Source: Flavobacterium sp. (GTDB lineage Bacteria; Bacteroidota; Bacteroidia; Flavobacteriales; Flavobacteriaceae). Taken from it: DNA of 64,000 nt. Under the pieces are notes generated by a model. It did not search any database, had not been told where the DNA came from, and was given only the letters and a program-made list of their open reading frames with translations. Below are positions 26,220 through 35,349 of this stretch, in pieces (position 1 is the stretch's first letter; each line of letters begins with the position of its first letter). The translations under genes and the position numbers were made by a program. Location: assembly GCF_004211145.1 (NCBI RefSeq), contig NZ_SEBS01000014.1, forward strand, positions 34,188 through 98,187, read 5' to 3'.

Positions 26220-29165
26220 ATGAAAAAATTTCTACTATTTTCACTTTTTTCGTTTGTCGGTTTTTCTTCGAATGCACAATTCATCGAGCCTTTTGACGAT
26301 GCGAGCGTGGCGGCGCCGACAGGAAACACCTGGGCTTTGCCAAGCGGAACATGGAGGATTTTGAACAACGGCGTCGGAACCCAACATTTCACGATGAGTC
26401 CTGAAGGCTCGACGGCGTTTCCCGCCAACACGCAACCGCATGCCGCATTTATAGCGCGTGAGAATATCGGAGCAGGAAATACGTCGATCGATTACCTCGT
26501 GACGCCTGCAACTCCTATCCCGGGATCAAATTCGACTTTTCGATTCAATACGCGCACCACGATTTCAGGCAACCAATTTTCGACTTATGAGTTGCGTGCG
26601 GCTCCCGCTTCATCCGATCCTACCGACATGGCCTCGTTTACGACACTACTCGCCGCCTGGACCGAGGACGGGATCGCAATGCCTTTCAATACGTACCAAA
26701 GCAAAACGATATCTTTGGGTCAGCTCGAAACGGCTCAGTCGTATTATTTTGCATTCGTTCGGACACTTACGCAACCTGACGACAATATTAGCGGTGACCG
26801 ATGGCTTATTGATGACGTCGCGGTTATCCCAGCCTGCGATCCTCCTTCGGGACTGACAGCGACCCCGAGCGCGTCTTTCATCAACTTAAGCTGGCAGGCC
26901 GGAACGTCGGCCCAATGGGAAGTACATGTGGTTCAGGATGGCCAAAATTTCGATCCGCAATCGGGAACGCCGATAACGGTTTCAGGAAGTCCGATGGTAT
27001 TTCTGGACGAAATGACGCAGCCCGGAACAACGGGGTTGCAGCCCGCTACGGCTTATAAGATATTCGTGAGAAGTGTGTGCGAATTCTCGACCAGCGAATG
27101 GATTGGCCCAATTATGTGCACCACGAATCCGTTGCCTTTGGAATGCGGCGGTATGTTCGTCGATTCAGGAGGCGTGGCGGGAAATTATTCCCCAAATGAA
27201 AACAGTGTCATAACCATTTGCCCCGAACAACCGGGCGAAGCCGTACTTGTAACGTTCACAGCATTCAATACTGAAGTAGGTTGGGACGCCTTATATGTAT
27301 ACGATGGCAACTCTATCGCCTCGCCTCAAATTTTGAGCATGAACGCTTCCGGCAACGTACCCGGCGGCCTTCCTGGCGGATACTGGGGAACCACTATTCC
27401 CGGACCTTTCGAATCGTCGAGTGCCGACGGTTGCCTTACGTTTTGGTTCAGGAGTGATTCGGCGATTACTCTTCCGGGATTTGTAGCGAACGTTTCGTGC
27501 AATGTGATCGGCAACTGTCCGAAACCGTTGAATCTGGCTATCGTAGGTGCAACGCCGACAACAGCCACGTTCAGTTGGGCCGAAGCCGCTAACGCGACGT
27601 CTTGGGAGGTTCTTGCGTTGCCGTGCGGATCGCCGTCTCCCAATTTCTCGACCGTGGGAATTCCTGTCACTGCGACAACCTATACCTTCACGGATCTTTC
27701 AGCGAACACTTGCTACGAATTCTACGTACGCGCGAATTGCAGCGACGTGACAAGCGCTTGGGCGGGACCAGCCGGTAACGAAACCGAGAACACGACCCGA
27801 TTTCTCCTGAAAGCTTTCGTGGACGACAACGACAACGGTGTTGCGGATTCAAACGAGCCTCTTTTTACGTTCGGAACCTTCAGCATGGAAATAAACGATT
27901 CGGGCGATGTGTCGCAATTCGTCTCCAATTCCGGGCAAATCATAATACCTGAGCCCGACCCGACGGCGACATATGATTTCACGTTTTCGATCTTCCCTGA
28001 ATTTTCAACTTATTATTCCATTGCGCAAAACCAGCAACTGAATATTCCTGCTCCCGCAACCAATACGACGACTGAAATCTTGTTCCCGATTTCGATGGAT
28101 CAAACGTATACCGAAGTATCGGTGGTCATTTTGTCTCCACAGCCGCCGCGAGCGGGCATGAACTGGAACAATTCGGTAAGCATCCGAAATAACGGGACGG
28201 GCAGTGCCAGCGGGACTTTGACTTTCGCAAAAGATCCTGTGACGACTTCCATATCCGTCTCGCCAATTGGACCTGTTTTAAATGCCAACGGTTTTTCGCA
28301 CACGTTTACCAACTTACCTTCGGGTGGCGTCCAATGGTTTTCGACCGACATGTTAGTGCCTAACATTCCGCAGGTTGCAATCGACCAACCGCTCACGAAC
28401 AGCGCCGATGTTACGGTTGACGGCGACATCGATACGAGTAACAATGCGTTTTCGATCACGCGACTCGTCACTGCGTCCTACGACCCGAATGACATTTTCG
28501 AATCTCATGGTCCGCAAATCATTGCTGACGAATTCGCGGCCTCGGAATATTTATATTACACGATCCGTTTCCAGAACACGGGTAATGCCGAGGCGTTCGA
28601 CGTCCGAATTGAAAACACGTTGGACACTCAGCTCGATGCGCAAAGCATCCGAATGGTCGCCGCGAGCCATGATTACGTAATGGAACGATCAGGAAACGAT
28701 TTAATCTGGAAATTCAACGACATCAACCTTACCTGGCAATCGCAAAGCGAGGAATTGAGCCAAGGTTACGTCGTGTACAAAATTCGTGCGAATGCAGGTT
28801 TCGAAAGTGGCGATGTGATTCCCGCCTTGGCCGAAATCTACTTTGACGGAAATCCGGCGATTGTCACCGAAACATTTACCACGACATTTACCGACGCGCT
28901 TTCAAGCCCTGATTTCAACCAGAATTCGATCGCGCTTTTCCCAAATCCCGCGAGTTCTTCGTTTACCGTGAAGTCGCAACAAGCCGGCACGCATTTGTCA
29001 AAAGTGATCGTGACGGATTTGCTCGGAAAAAACATCTTGGTTGCGCAAATTGATGTTGCCGACGAGGTTCCGATCGACGTTTCCGGTTTGTCGAAAGGCA
29101 TGTATCTGGTCGAGATTACGACATCGGACAATCTCAAGACAGTCAAAAAATTGGTCGTCAAATAA
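26220..29165 (+). CDS. Large secreted T9SS protein with adhesin-like domains (paralogue 1)
   Basis: The 981-residue product has a signal peptide (FLLFSLFSFVGFSSNAQ) and a cleaved-adhesin/choice-of-anchor-J-like domain (about 22-190, FDDASVAAPTGNTW). Fibronectin type III modules flank a CUB-like domain (about 305-420, CGGMFVDSGGVAGNYSPNEN). Next come a serine/threonine-rich beta region and a conserved repeat-type domain (about 755-890, SYDPNDIFESHGPQI, YYTIRFQNTGNAEAF). A T9SS tail ends it (IALFPNPASSSF ... KGMYLVEIT). It is exported through T9SS to the surface or medium. Adhesion or binding is inferred from domain type. The next gene is a paralogue. Confidence 0.88.
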   Translation: MKKFLLFSLFSFVGFSSNAQFIEPFDDASVAAPTGNTWALPSGTWRILNNGVGTQHFTMSPEGSTAFPANTQPHAAFIARENIGAGNTSIDYLVTPATPIPGSNSTFRFNTRTTISGNQFSTYELRAAPASSDPTDMASFTTLLAAWTEDGIAMPFNTYQSKTISLGQLETAQSYYFAFVRTLTQPDDNISGDRWLIDDVAVIPACDPPSGLTATPSASFINLSWQAGTSAQWEVHVVQDGQNFDPQSGTPITVSGSPMVFLDEMTQPGTTGLQPATAYKIFVRSVCEFSTSEWIGPIMCTTNPLPLECGGMFVDSGGVAGNYSPNENSVITICPEQPGEAVLVTFTAFNTEVGWDALYVYDGNSIASPQILSMNASGNVPGGLPGGYWGTTIPGPFESSSADGCLTFWFRSDSAITLPGFVANVSCNVIGNCPKPLNLAIVGATPTTATFSWAEAANATSWEVLALPCGSPSPNFSTVGIPVTATTYTFTDLSANTCYEFYVRANCSDVTSAWAGPAGNETENTTRFLLKAFVDDNDNGVADSNEPLFTFGTFSMEINDSGDVSQFVSNSGQIIIPEPDPTATYDFTFSIFPEFSTYYSIAQNQQLNIPAPATNTTTEILFPISMDQTYTEVSVVILSPQPPRAGMNWNNSVSIRNNGTGSASGTLTFAKDPVTTSISVSPIGPVLNANGFSHTFTNLPSGGVQWFSTDMLVPNIPQVAIDQPLTNSADVTVDGDIDTSNNAFSITRLVTASYDPNDIFESHGPQIIADEFAASEYLYYTIRFQNTGNAEAFDVRIENTLDTQLDAQSIRMVAASHDYVMERSGNDLIWKFNDINLTWQSQSEELSQGYVVYKIRANAGFESGDVIPALAEIYFDGNPAIVTETFTTTFTDALSSPDFNQNSIALFPNPASSSFTVKSQQAGTHLSKVIVTDLLGKNILVAQIDVADEVPIDVSGLSKGMYLVEITTSDNLKTVKKLVVK

Positions 29166-29188
29166 AAACTTAAAAAAATCTTAAATAC

Positions 29189-29215
29189 AATCCCGCGTAA
29201 TCAGCGGGATTTTTT
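29189..29215 (+). terminator. Intrinsic terminator
   Basis: AATCCCGC / GCGGGATT stem with a 7-nt loop and a following T-run, 23 nt after the stop codon of the first adhesin-like gene. Confidence 0.85.
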
Positions 29216-29297
29216 GTTTTTACTACGAATCAGGCAATTGACCTATTGTCTAGTCGACTGACTTTCAATATATTTACTATCACCTAAAACAACAACA

Positions 29298-32200
29298 ATG
29301 AAAAAACAACTACTCTTCGTGTTTTTCGTTTCGCTTTTTTCGTCGGCTTCATTTGCGCAGACGGCCTGTAATTCGATTTTTACCGACAGCGGCGGACCAA
29401 CGGGAAATTACCCTAACAACGCAAATCAAGTAACTACGATCTGCCCCGATTCACCCGGAGATTACGTCACCATAACTTTTACGGCTTTCAATATTGAAAA
29501 CGGCTGGGACGGATTGTACGTCTTTAACGGAAACAGCATAAGCAGCGGCCAAATTGAAAGCGCGAATCCGCCGCAAAACGTTCCAGGCGGGCTCGCCGGT
29601 GCTTTTTGGGGAACTACCATTCCCGGTCCTTTTACGTCGTCGAGTCCTGATGGCTGCCTTACGTTCCAATTCCGGAGCGATTCGTCTGTCGATAATCCCG
29701 GTTGGATCGCCAACGTGACTTGCGGCCCTCCGCCTGTTTGTCCGGCGCCGACTTCTTTGGCCGTTGCTTCGGTCACTTCGATGACTGCGGTGTTGACTTG
29801 GCTCGAAAACGGATCGGCGGTTTCCTGGGAAGTACTCGCGTTGCCTTGTGGAAGCCCTGCTCCTACGGCATCGACTTCAGGGACTTTGGTTACGGCGAAT
29901 CCGTTCATGGTGCCGGCGTTAGCAGCCAATACATGTTACGATTTTTATGTTCGATCGAATTGCTTCTCGGACGGCTTCAGTTTGTGGACCGTCGGCGCTA
30001 CGGCCACGACACTTTTTGCGCCGCTTGAATGTGGCGACCAATTTTTCGACGCGGGAGGTTCGGCTGCCAATTATCCGAACGATGCCAACATCGTCACAAC
30101 CGTCTGTCCTGAGAACACGGGCGATGCGGTTCGCGTGACTTTTACATCTTTTAGCACCGAGGCTGCTTCTGATGGTCTTTATGTTTTCAACGGAAATTCG
30201 ACATCGGCGCCACAGATCGCGAGTTCAAATGGCCCTGGGTCTATTCCATCGGGTCTGGCGGGTTCATTCTGGGGCACTTCCATTCCCGGTCCTTTTGAAT
30301 CGTCGAGCGCCGATGGTTGCCTCACATTCGTATTCCGAAGCGACTTCACGATAACCTCTACGGGTTGGGCGGCCGACGTGATTTGCGTCGATCCGACGAA
30401 TACGTGTTTCGCACCAACGAATCTTGCGCTCAGTGATTTGACGGCCGAAACCGTTACGCTTACTTGGGATTCTACAGGAACAGCGTCCCAGTGGTTGATA
30501 ACGCTGGATACGGCCCAAGGTCCTGAAACTTATACGGCGACGTCGAGCCCATACACGATTAGCGATTTGATTCCGAATTCACAATATTCGGCAAACATAA
30601 AGGCGATTTGCACAGCCGACATTTTCACAGGTTATTCGAATTCGGTAGGTTTCGCGACGCCGATACCCGACGCGAATATGGTGACGGTTGATACGAGTTT
30701 GTATACGACATCTGAATTGGTTCAGTCGGTTTTGGTCGACAATCCATGCATCGCGGTATCGAACGTGACGTCGAGTACGGGAACGAATTTCGGATCGACG
30801 AATGGAATCGGATTCTTCACGAACACCAATCCTAATTTTCCGTTATCGTCAGGAATCGTTTTGGTATCGGGCGACGCAAATCTTATCAATGATCCAGCGC
30901 CTTCATCGCTTGGAACAGGTGGTCTTGGCTGGCCTGGCGATCCGGAGCTTGAAGTGATCATCAGCGCCGCGATTGGAGCGCCTATGAATTCCTACAACGC
31001 GACAGTGCTTGAATTCGACTTTACCGCACTCAATGAATATATGAGTTTCAATTTCCTTTTCGCGTCTGAAGAATATGGAAATTTCCAATGTACATACGCC
31101 GATGCTTTCGCGTTTTTGCTCACCGATGTCGAAACGGGAATCACGACGAATCTCGCAGTTGTTCCGGGAACGACGAATCCGGTTTCGGTCGTAACGATTC
31201 GCGACGACGAATATAATACGAGTTGTGCGTCAGTCAACGAAGGCTATTTCGATCAGTATTTCGGAACCGCTTTTTGGGATGCCGCCCACGTTTTCATCGG
31301 GCAAACCGCGTTGATGACAGCTTCGTCGGCGATCATCCCGAACCATCAATATCATATCAAGCTCGTTGTTGCCGACAGGACCGACGCCATTTTGGATTCG
31401 GCCGTGTTCATCGAGGCCGGAAGTTTTACATCGGGCCCGCCTCAATGTTCCGACAAGATTGAACTCGTGGCTTTCGTCGATGAAAATTCGAACGGTGTAA
31501 AAGACACGGGCGAAGAAGCGTTTACGCATGGTTCGTTCACGGTCGAGCAGAATAATTCAGGTACGGTTTCACAAGTGTATTCGCCTTTCGGCACGTACGA
31601 TTTATACGATGCGAATCCTGCCAATTCATACGATTTGGGTTATGCGTTGCAATCGCAATATGGTGCTTTTTACAGCAGTTCAGCTTCTTACGCCGACTTG
31701 GCGATCGCGACCGGAAGCGGAACGCAGACCGTTTATTTCCCGATCGTGCTGACGCAGCCGTTTAATGACGTGACGGTTTCCATCGTTTCGGTTTCGCCTC
31801 CGCGTGCAGGAACGTCGTATCAGGAAAAAATCGTGTATACGAACAACGGCGTGAGCGCGGCATCGGGAACGGTTTCGTTTACCAAAGATTCTCCTACGAC
31901 GATTACCTCGGTTTCCCAACCCGGAACAGTCGCCAACGCGACCGGATTTACATATGCGTTCACCAATTTGCAGCCGAATGAGACGCGACAGTTTTTGGTC
32001 ACGTTGTCGGTTCCGGCGATTCCGACGGTGAACATCGGTGATTTACTCACGAATTCAGTTACGATTTCGGCGCCGTCAGGCGATATCGACCTTGACAACA
32101 ATTCGTTCACGAATACGCAAGTTGTCGTGGCGTCGTACGATCCGAACATGGTGACCGAAGCGCACGGCGAGAAAATTGATTTTGAAAGTTTTGCGCAGGA

Positions 32201-32822
32201 CGATTATTTATATTACACGATCCATTTCCAGAATACGGGAACTGCGAACGCGATCACGGTTCGCATCGAGGACGTGCTCGACGCCCAACTCAACGAGGAA
32301 AGTATCGTGATGCTAAATGCAAGCCACGACTATGTGATGGAACGCGTCGGGAACCAATTGGTTTGGACGTTCGACTACATCATGCTTCCCGGACAATTGC
32401 AGGACGAGGAACTCAGTAAAGGTTATGCGTTCTTTAAGATCAAATTGAATCCCGGTTTTGCGGTTGGCGATATCGTGCCGAACGCCGCCGGAATTTATTT
32501 CGACAGCAATCCGGTCGTGGTTACCGAACCATTCAACACCGAATTCATGGCCGCGCTCGCAACCGCCGACTTCAACGCCGGAAACTTGATTTTGTTCCCT
32601 AACCCGACGAATACATCGTTCACGGTCAGCCTTTCGCATACTGCCGACGGACTGAAAACCATTTCAGTTCACGACATGCTGGGCAAGATCGTGAGAAAAC
32701 AAGATGCGGGTTCAGGTTCACAGACCAGCGTCGACGTTTCAGGATTATCAAAAGGAATTTATATGGTAGAGATCCTGACCGAAAACGACCGTCGTGTCGT
32801 GAAGAAATTGATTATCAAATAA
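29298..32822 (+). CDS. Large secreted T9SS protein with CUB-like and choice-of-anchor-L domains (paralogue 2)
   Basis: The 1174-residue product has a signal peptide (LLFVFFVSLFSSASFAQ), a CUB-like domain (about 22-150, SIFTDSGGPTGNYPNNANQ), a fibronectin type III module, a second CUB-like domain (about 240-365) and another FN3. A choice-of-anchor-L-like domain follows (about 455-715, SSGIVLVSGDANLIN; FNFLFASEEYGNFQ). The conserved C-terminal repeat-type domain (SYDPNMVTEAHGEKI) and T9SS tail (LILFPNPTNTSF ... KGIYMVEIL) match the upstream paralogue closely. Secreted surface protein; ligand unknown. A TATATTTA sequence before the start could be a weak -7 box. Confidence 0.88.
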   Translation: MKKQLLFVFFVSLFSSASFAQTACNSIFTDSGGPTGNYPNNANQVTTICPDSPGDYVTITFTAFNIENGWDGLYVFNGNSISSGQIESANPPQNVPGGLAGAFWGTTIPGPFTSSSPDGCLTFQFRSDSSVDNPGWIANVTCGPPPVCPAPTSLAVASVTSMTAVLTWLENGSAVSWEVLALPCGSPAPTASTSGTLVTANPFMVPALAANTCYDFYVRSNCFSDGFSLWTVGATATTLFAPLECGDQFFDAGGSAANYPNDANIVTTVCPENTGDAVRVTFTSFSTEAASDGLYVFNGNSTSAPQIASSNGPGSIPSGLAGSFWGTSIPGPFESSSADGCLTFVFRSDFTITSTGWAADVICVDPTNTCFAPTNLALSDLTAETVTLTWDSTGTASQWLITLDTAQGPETYTATSSPYTISDLIPNSQYSANIKAICTADIFTGYSNSVGFATPIPDANMVTVDTSLYTTSELVQSVLVDNPCIAVSNVTSSTGTNFGSTNGIGFFTNTNPNFPLSSGIVLVSGDANLINDPAPSSLGTGGLGWPGDPELEVIISAAIGAPMNSYNATVLEFDFTALNEYMSFNFLFASEEYGNFQCTYADAFAFLLTDVETGITTNLAVVPGTTNPVSVVTIRDDEYNTSCASVNEGYFDQYFGTAFWDAAHVFIGQTALMTASSAIIPNHQYHIKLVVADRTDAILDSAVFIEAGSFTSGPPQCSDKIELVAFVDENSNGVKDTGEEAFTHGSFTVEQNNSGTVSQVYSPFGTYDLYDANPANSYDLGYALQSQYGAFYSSSASYADLAIATGSGTQTVYFPIVLTQPFNDVTVSIVSVSPPRAGTSYQEKIVYTNNGVSAASGTVSFTKDSPTTITSVSQPGTVANATGFTYAFTNLQPNETRQFLVTLSVPAIPTVNIGDLLTNSVTISAPSGDIDLDNNSFTNTQVVVASYDPNMVTEAHGEKIDFESFAQDDYLYYTIHFQNTGTANAITVRIEDVLDAQLNEESIVMLNASHDYVMERVGNQLVWTFDYIMLPGQLQDEELSKGYAFFKIKLNPGFAVGDIVPNAAGIYFDSNPVVVTEPFNTEFMAALATADFNAGNLILFPNPTNTSFTVSLSHTADGLKTISVHDMLGKIVRKQDAGSGSQTSVDVSGLSKGIYMVEILTENDRRVVKKLIIK

Positions 32823-32838
32823 CGAATGTAATCAGGTG

Positions 32839-32877
32839 AAAAAAGTCCTTTCCTAAGTTGTGGAGAGGACTTTTTTT
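32839..32877 (+). terminator. Intrinsic terminator
   Basis: AAGTCCTTTCC pairs imperfectly with GGAGAGGACTT, followed by a T-run, 17 nt after the second adhesin-like gene. I see no gene in the remaining gap to the TspO gene. Confidence 0.8.
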
Positions 32878-33071
32878 GTTTTTATCGATTGCCGATTCGG
32901 AGATTGGTTCGCGCGAGGGATACAAGTGGAAATCCTGACGTTGCCGAACGATTCGTGCCCGACAAAAAAGTCGATCCCGGCAAAGGCAGATTGGAACGGT
33001 AGCCCGACGGCGGCCTTTTCAAAAGTTCAACGTTAAGCAAGACGATCCAGGCCGGCGACGCGCCCAAAAAA

Positions 33072-33548
33072 TCATCGGTTCAAATACCAGATCGAAGCGT
33101 TCAGCACCATCGCGAAACTTACCCAAAGCAAATATGGAATGAAAAGCCAACCCGCGAATTTGTTGAGTCGGATGAATTTGTGGAAGGTTTCGTAGATCAT
33201 GAGCCACAACAATGCGATTTCGATGAGCGCGAGCATCGGGTTTCGCAAGCCGAAGAACAAAAGCGACCACGCGGCGTTTAAAGCGAGTTGGATGAAAAAA
33301 TATAGAAGTGCTTTTTTGGTGTCTTCGCGTTGGATTTCGATGCGACCCCAAACTAGTCCCGCGGCGACGCCCATCATTACGTAAAGCGTTGTCCAGACAG
33401 GAAAGAACAACCAATTGGGCGGATTGAACGATGGTTTTTCGAGTAACGGGAACCATGTGTTGACGCTCGACTGCGTGACTTGGCCCGAGATGTAGCCGAC
33501 TCCGACGCAGGTGGCGACCATGATGGCGATTTTGGTAAGTTTATTCAT
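33072..33548 (-). CDS. tspO: TspO/MBR family tryptophan-rich sensory protein
   Basis: The 158-residue product has five predicted membrane helices and family signatures: KPSFNPPNWLFFPVWTTLYVMMG near residues 38-60, LNAAWSLLFFGLRNP near 97-111 and PYLLWVSFAMVLNASIWYLNR at the end. TspO proteins bind tetrapyrroles and are linked to stress and haem metabolism. The ATG at 33548 is used; the longer frame starts with GTG inside a degenerate tandem repeat. Confidence 0.92.
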   Translation of the reverse strand: MNKLTKIAIMVATCVGVGYISGQVTQSSVNTWFPLLEKPSFNPPNWLFFPVWTTLYVMMGVAAGLVWGRIEIQREDTKKALLYFFIQLALNAAWSLLFFGLRNPMLALIEIALLWLMIYETFHKFIRLNKFAGWLFIPYLLWVSFAMVLNASIWYLNR

Positions 33549-33551
33549 AGA

Positions 33552-33616
33552 CTCGCTTCGCTTTAGGACGCGTTGCACTTAGGATGCGCTGCGCTTTAGA
33601 CACGCTTCGCTTAGGA
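33552..33616. repeat. Degenerate 16-bp tandem repeat upstream of tspO
   Basis: Four consecutive units of 16-17 bp, of the kind CACGCTTCGCTTAGGA and CGCGTTGCACTTAGGA, sit directly upstream of the TspO start codon where its promoter should be. Each unit contains a GC-rich and a TTTAGGA-like half. Confidence 0.8.
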
Positions 33617-33792
33617 TTTGTGCGAAGACAGGATAAAGTTAGGGATTTTTTTGGAAGAAAGGAGAAAGTTGGGGAACTTGGAAAGTCGCAAAAGTCCGTA
33701 AAGACGAGTTGGATAGGAAGGACATTTTATCTTCGGAGGCGAATTCGCGAACGTAACTTAAACGTCTTTCCCGACTTTTAAAAACTTTACCG

Positions 33793-33820
33793 CTTCAGCA
33801 CTTCAGCACTTCAGCACTTC
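33793..33820. repeat. 8-bp tandem repeat (three and a half copies) upstream of a promoter
   Basis: CTTCAGCA occurs three times in perfect tandem (33793-33816) and then partly. The array ends 4 bp before the TATCTTTG box of the decarboxylase gene, so it covers the region where the -33 element should lie. Changes in copy number would alter that region. Confidence 0.85.
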
Positions 33821-33824
33821 CTGC

Positions 33825-33832
33825 TATCTTTG
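33825..33832 (+). promoter_or_regulatory. Putative -7 promoter box of the mevalonate diphosphate decarboxylase gene
   Basis: TATCTTTG lies 15 nt before the ATG at 33848. It overlaps the TTG that would start the longest frame, which rules that start out. Confidence 0.7.
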
Positions 33833-33847
33833 CCCAAACTATTTTTT

Positions 33848-34942
33848 ATGTCGAAAGACACTGATTTCATCCCGAAACAATATTCCCAAACCGCTGAACG
33901 CGGAAGTTTTACCTGGAGTGCGCCGAGTAACATCGCGCTCGTGAAATATTGGGGAAAAAAGGAACCGCAATTGCCCGCGAATCCGTCGATCAGTTTTACG
34001 CTGGATTCGTGCAAAACGGTTACTACGCTTGGTTTTGAAAAAAAAGTAAACAATGGAAATTTCTCGTTCGACTTACTCTTCGAAGGCCAGCCGAAAGAGG
34101 ATTTCAAACCCAAAATCGAGAAATTCTTTTTGCGCATTTTCGAATATTTGCCGTTTTTGAAGGATTTTCATTTTACGATCGATACGAAAAATACGTTCCC
34201 GCATTCGTCGGGGATCGCGTCGTCGGCATCGGGAATGGCGGCGCTCGCTGTAAATTTGATGAGCGTCGAAAAATTGTTCGATCCTGGAATGTCCGATGAT
34301 TATTTCAACCAAAAAGCATCGTTCTTGGCGCGACTCGGTTCGGGAAGCGCGTGCCGAAGCGTGAAAGGCGAGATCGTGGTTTGGGGAAAACACGATGGAA
34401 TTGCGGGAAGTTCGGATTTGTACGGAGTCGAATTCCCGTTTACCGTACACGAAAATTTCGAGAATTATCAGGATACGATTCTGCTCGTTGAGAAAGGACA
34501 GAAAGAAGTTTCGAGTACGGTCGGACATGAGTTGATGTTCGGGCATCCGTTTGCCGAAAGACGTTTTCAACAGGCGCATGAAAATTTGTCGAAAGTCAAG
34601 TCGGCGCTTGAAAACGGCGATCTCGAATCGTTCGTGAATGTCGTGGAAAGTGAAGCGCTCACGCTACATGCGATGATGATGACGTCCAACCCGTATTTTA
34701 TCTTGATGCGTCCGAATACGCTTGAAATCATAAACCGTATCTGGAAATTCCGACGCGAGACGGGAATCCAGGTCTGTTTCACGCTCGATGCAGGCGCAAA
34801 TGTGCATGTTTTATATCCCGAAAACGTTACCGTTCAAGTTTTGCAATTTATTAGGAGTGAGTTGGTTGCGTATTGTAAAAATGGGGAGTACATTTGTGAT
34901 GGAATTGGACGAGGCAGTCAATTAATAATTAATAATGAATAA
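33848..34942 (+). CDS. mvaD: Diphosphomevalonate decarboxylase
   Basis: The 364-residue product is a GHMP-superfamily enzyme with the decarboxylase signatures SNIALVKYWGKKEPQLPANP (near residues 24-45) and PHSSGIASSASGMAALAV (near 117-134), the ATP-binding loop. It makes isopentenyl diphosphate from mevalonate diphosphate. Mevalonate kinase and a UbiA prenyltransferase follow, so it belongs to an isoprenoid cluster. The last six residues (LIINNE) and the stop codon are encoded by the left arm of the inverted-repeat cassette at 34919, so the original C-terminus may have been different. Confidence 0.92.
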   Translation: MSKDTDFIPKQYSQTAERGSFTWSAPSNIALVKYWGKKEPQLPANPSISFTLDSCKTVTTLGFEKKVNNGNFSFDLLFEGQPKEDFKPKIEKFFLRIFEYLPFLKDFHFTIDTKNTFPHSSGIASSASGMAALAVNLMSVEKLFDPGMSDDYFNQKASFLARLGSGSACRSVKGEIVVWGKHDGIAGSSDLYGVEFPFTVHENFENYQDTILLVEKGQKEVSSTVGHELMFGHPFAERRFQQAHENLSKVKSALENGDLESFVNVVESEALTLHAMMMTSNPYFILMRPNTLEIINRIWKFRRETGIQVCFTLDAGANVHVLYPENVTVQVLQFIRSELVAYCKNGEYICDGIGRGSQLIINNE

Positions 34943-34965
34943 TTAATAATTAATAATGATTGCCG

Positions 34966-34973
34966 TACCTTTG
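34966..34973 (+). promoter_or_regulatory. Putative -7 promoter box inside the four-helix cassette
   Basis: TACCTTTG lies 28 nt before the ATG at 35002, so the cassette appears to carry its own promoter. Confidence 0.65.
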
Positions 34974-34977
34974 ATTA

Positions 34978-34988
34978 TATACACGCCA
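34978..34988 (+). other. Leader motif shared by two cassettes (copy 2)
   Basis: TATACACGCCA, identical to 18321-18331, lies 13 bp before the start codon and just after the -7 box, so it would be at or near the 5' end of the transcript. Confidence 0.6.
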
Positions 34989-35001
34989 TACAGACCAAGT
35001 C

Positions 35002-35349
35002 ATGAAAAGAAATATCGTTCGCGAAAAATCGTATGCATTCGCGATTGAAATCGTTGAGCTTTCACAGTCATTGATTCTTCAACGGGAATTTGTGCTCTCG
35101 AGGCAGATTCTGAAATCGGGAACTTCGATAGGTGCAAATATCAGGGAAGCCGAATATGCTCAAAGCAAAGCTGATTTCATTCATAAATTGTGCATCTCGC
35201 TTAAAGAAGCGAATGAGACTGAATATTGGTTGGATTTGCTTTTCGATTGCAAATACATTGACGAAGCGACATTTCAAAAACGAAAAATCTCGGTATCGGA
35301 ATTGTTGCGTTTATTGACGAGAATTATCAAAACTGCGAAGTCCAAGTAA
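35002..35349 (+). CDS. Four-helix-bundle protein, 23S rRNA intervening-sequence type
   Basis: The 115-residue product has the family pattern: AFAIEIVELSQSL in helix 1, FVLSRQILKSGTSIGANIREAEYAQS with the conserved SIGANI-EA turn, then KADFIHKLCISLKEANETEYWLDLL and ELLRLLTRIIKTAK. The family was first seen encoded in intervening sequences of 23S rRNA genes and is widespread in Bacteroidota; its role is not known. It lies alone inside a 34-bp inverted repeat between mvaD and mevalonate kinase. Confidence 0.93.
   Translation: MKRNIVREKSYAFAIEIVELSQSLILQREFVLSRQILKSGTSIGANIREAEYAQSKADFIHKLCISLKEANETEYWLDLLFDCKYIDEATFQKRKISVSELLRLLTRIIKTAKSK

Noticed and set aside
32882..33067. 61-codon minus-strand frame between the second adhesin-like gene and tspO
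   Set aside because: No domain, Pro/Ser/Arg-rich shadow-like composition and no start signal.
33830..33847. TTG start extending mvaD by six codons
   Set aside because: The TTG overlaps the TATCTTTG promoter box, so it would not be on the transcript.
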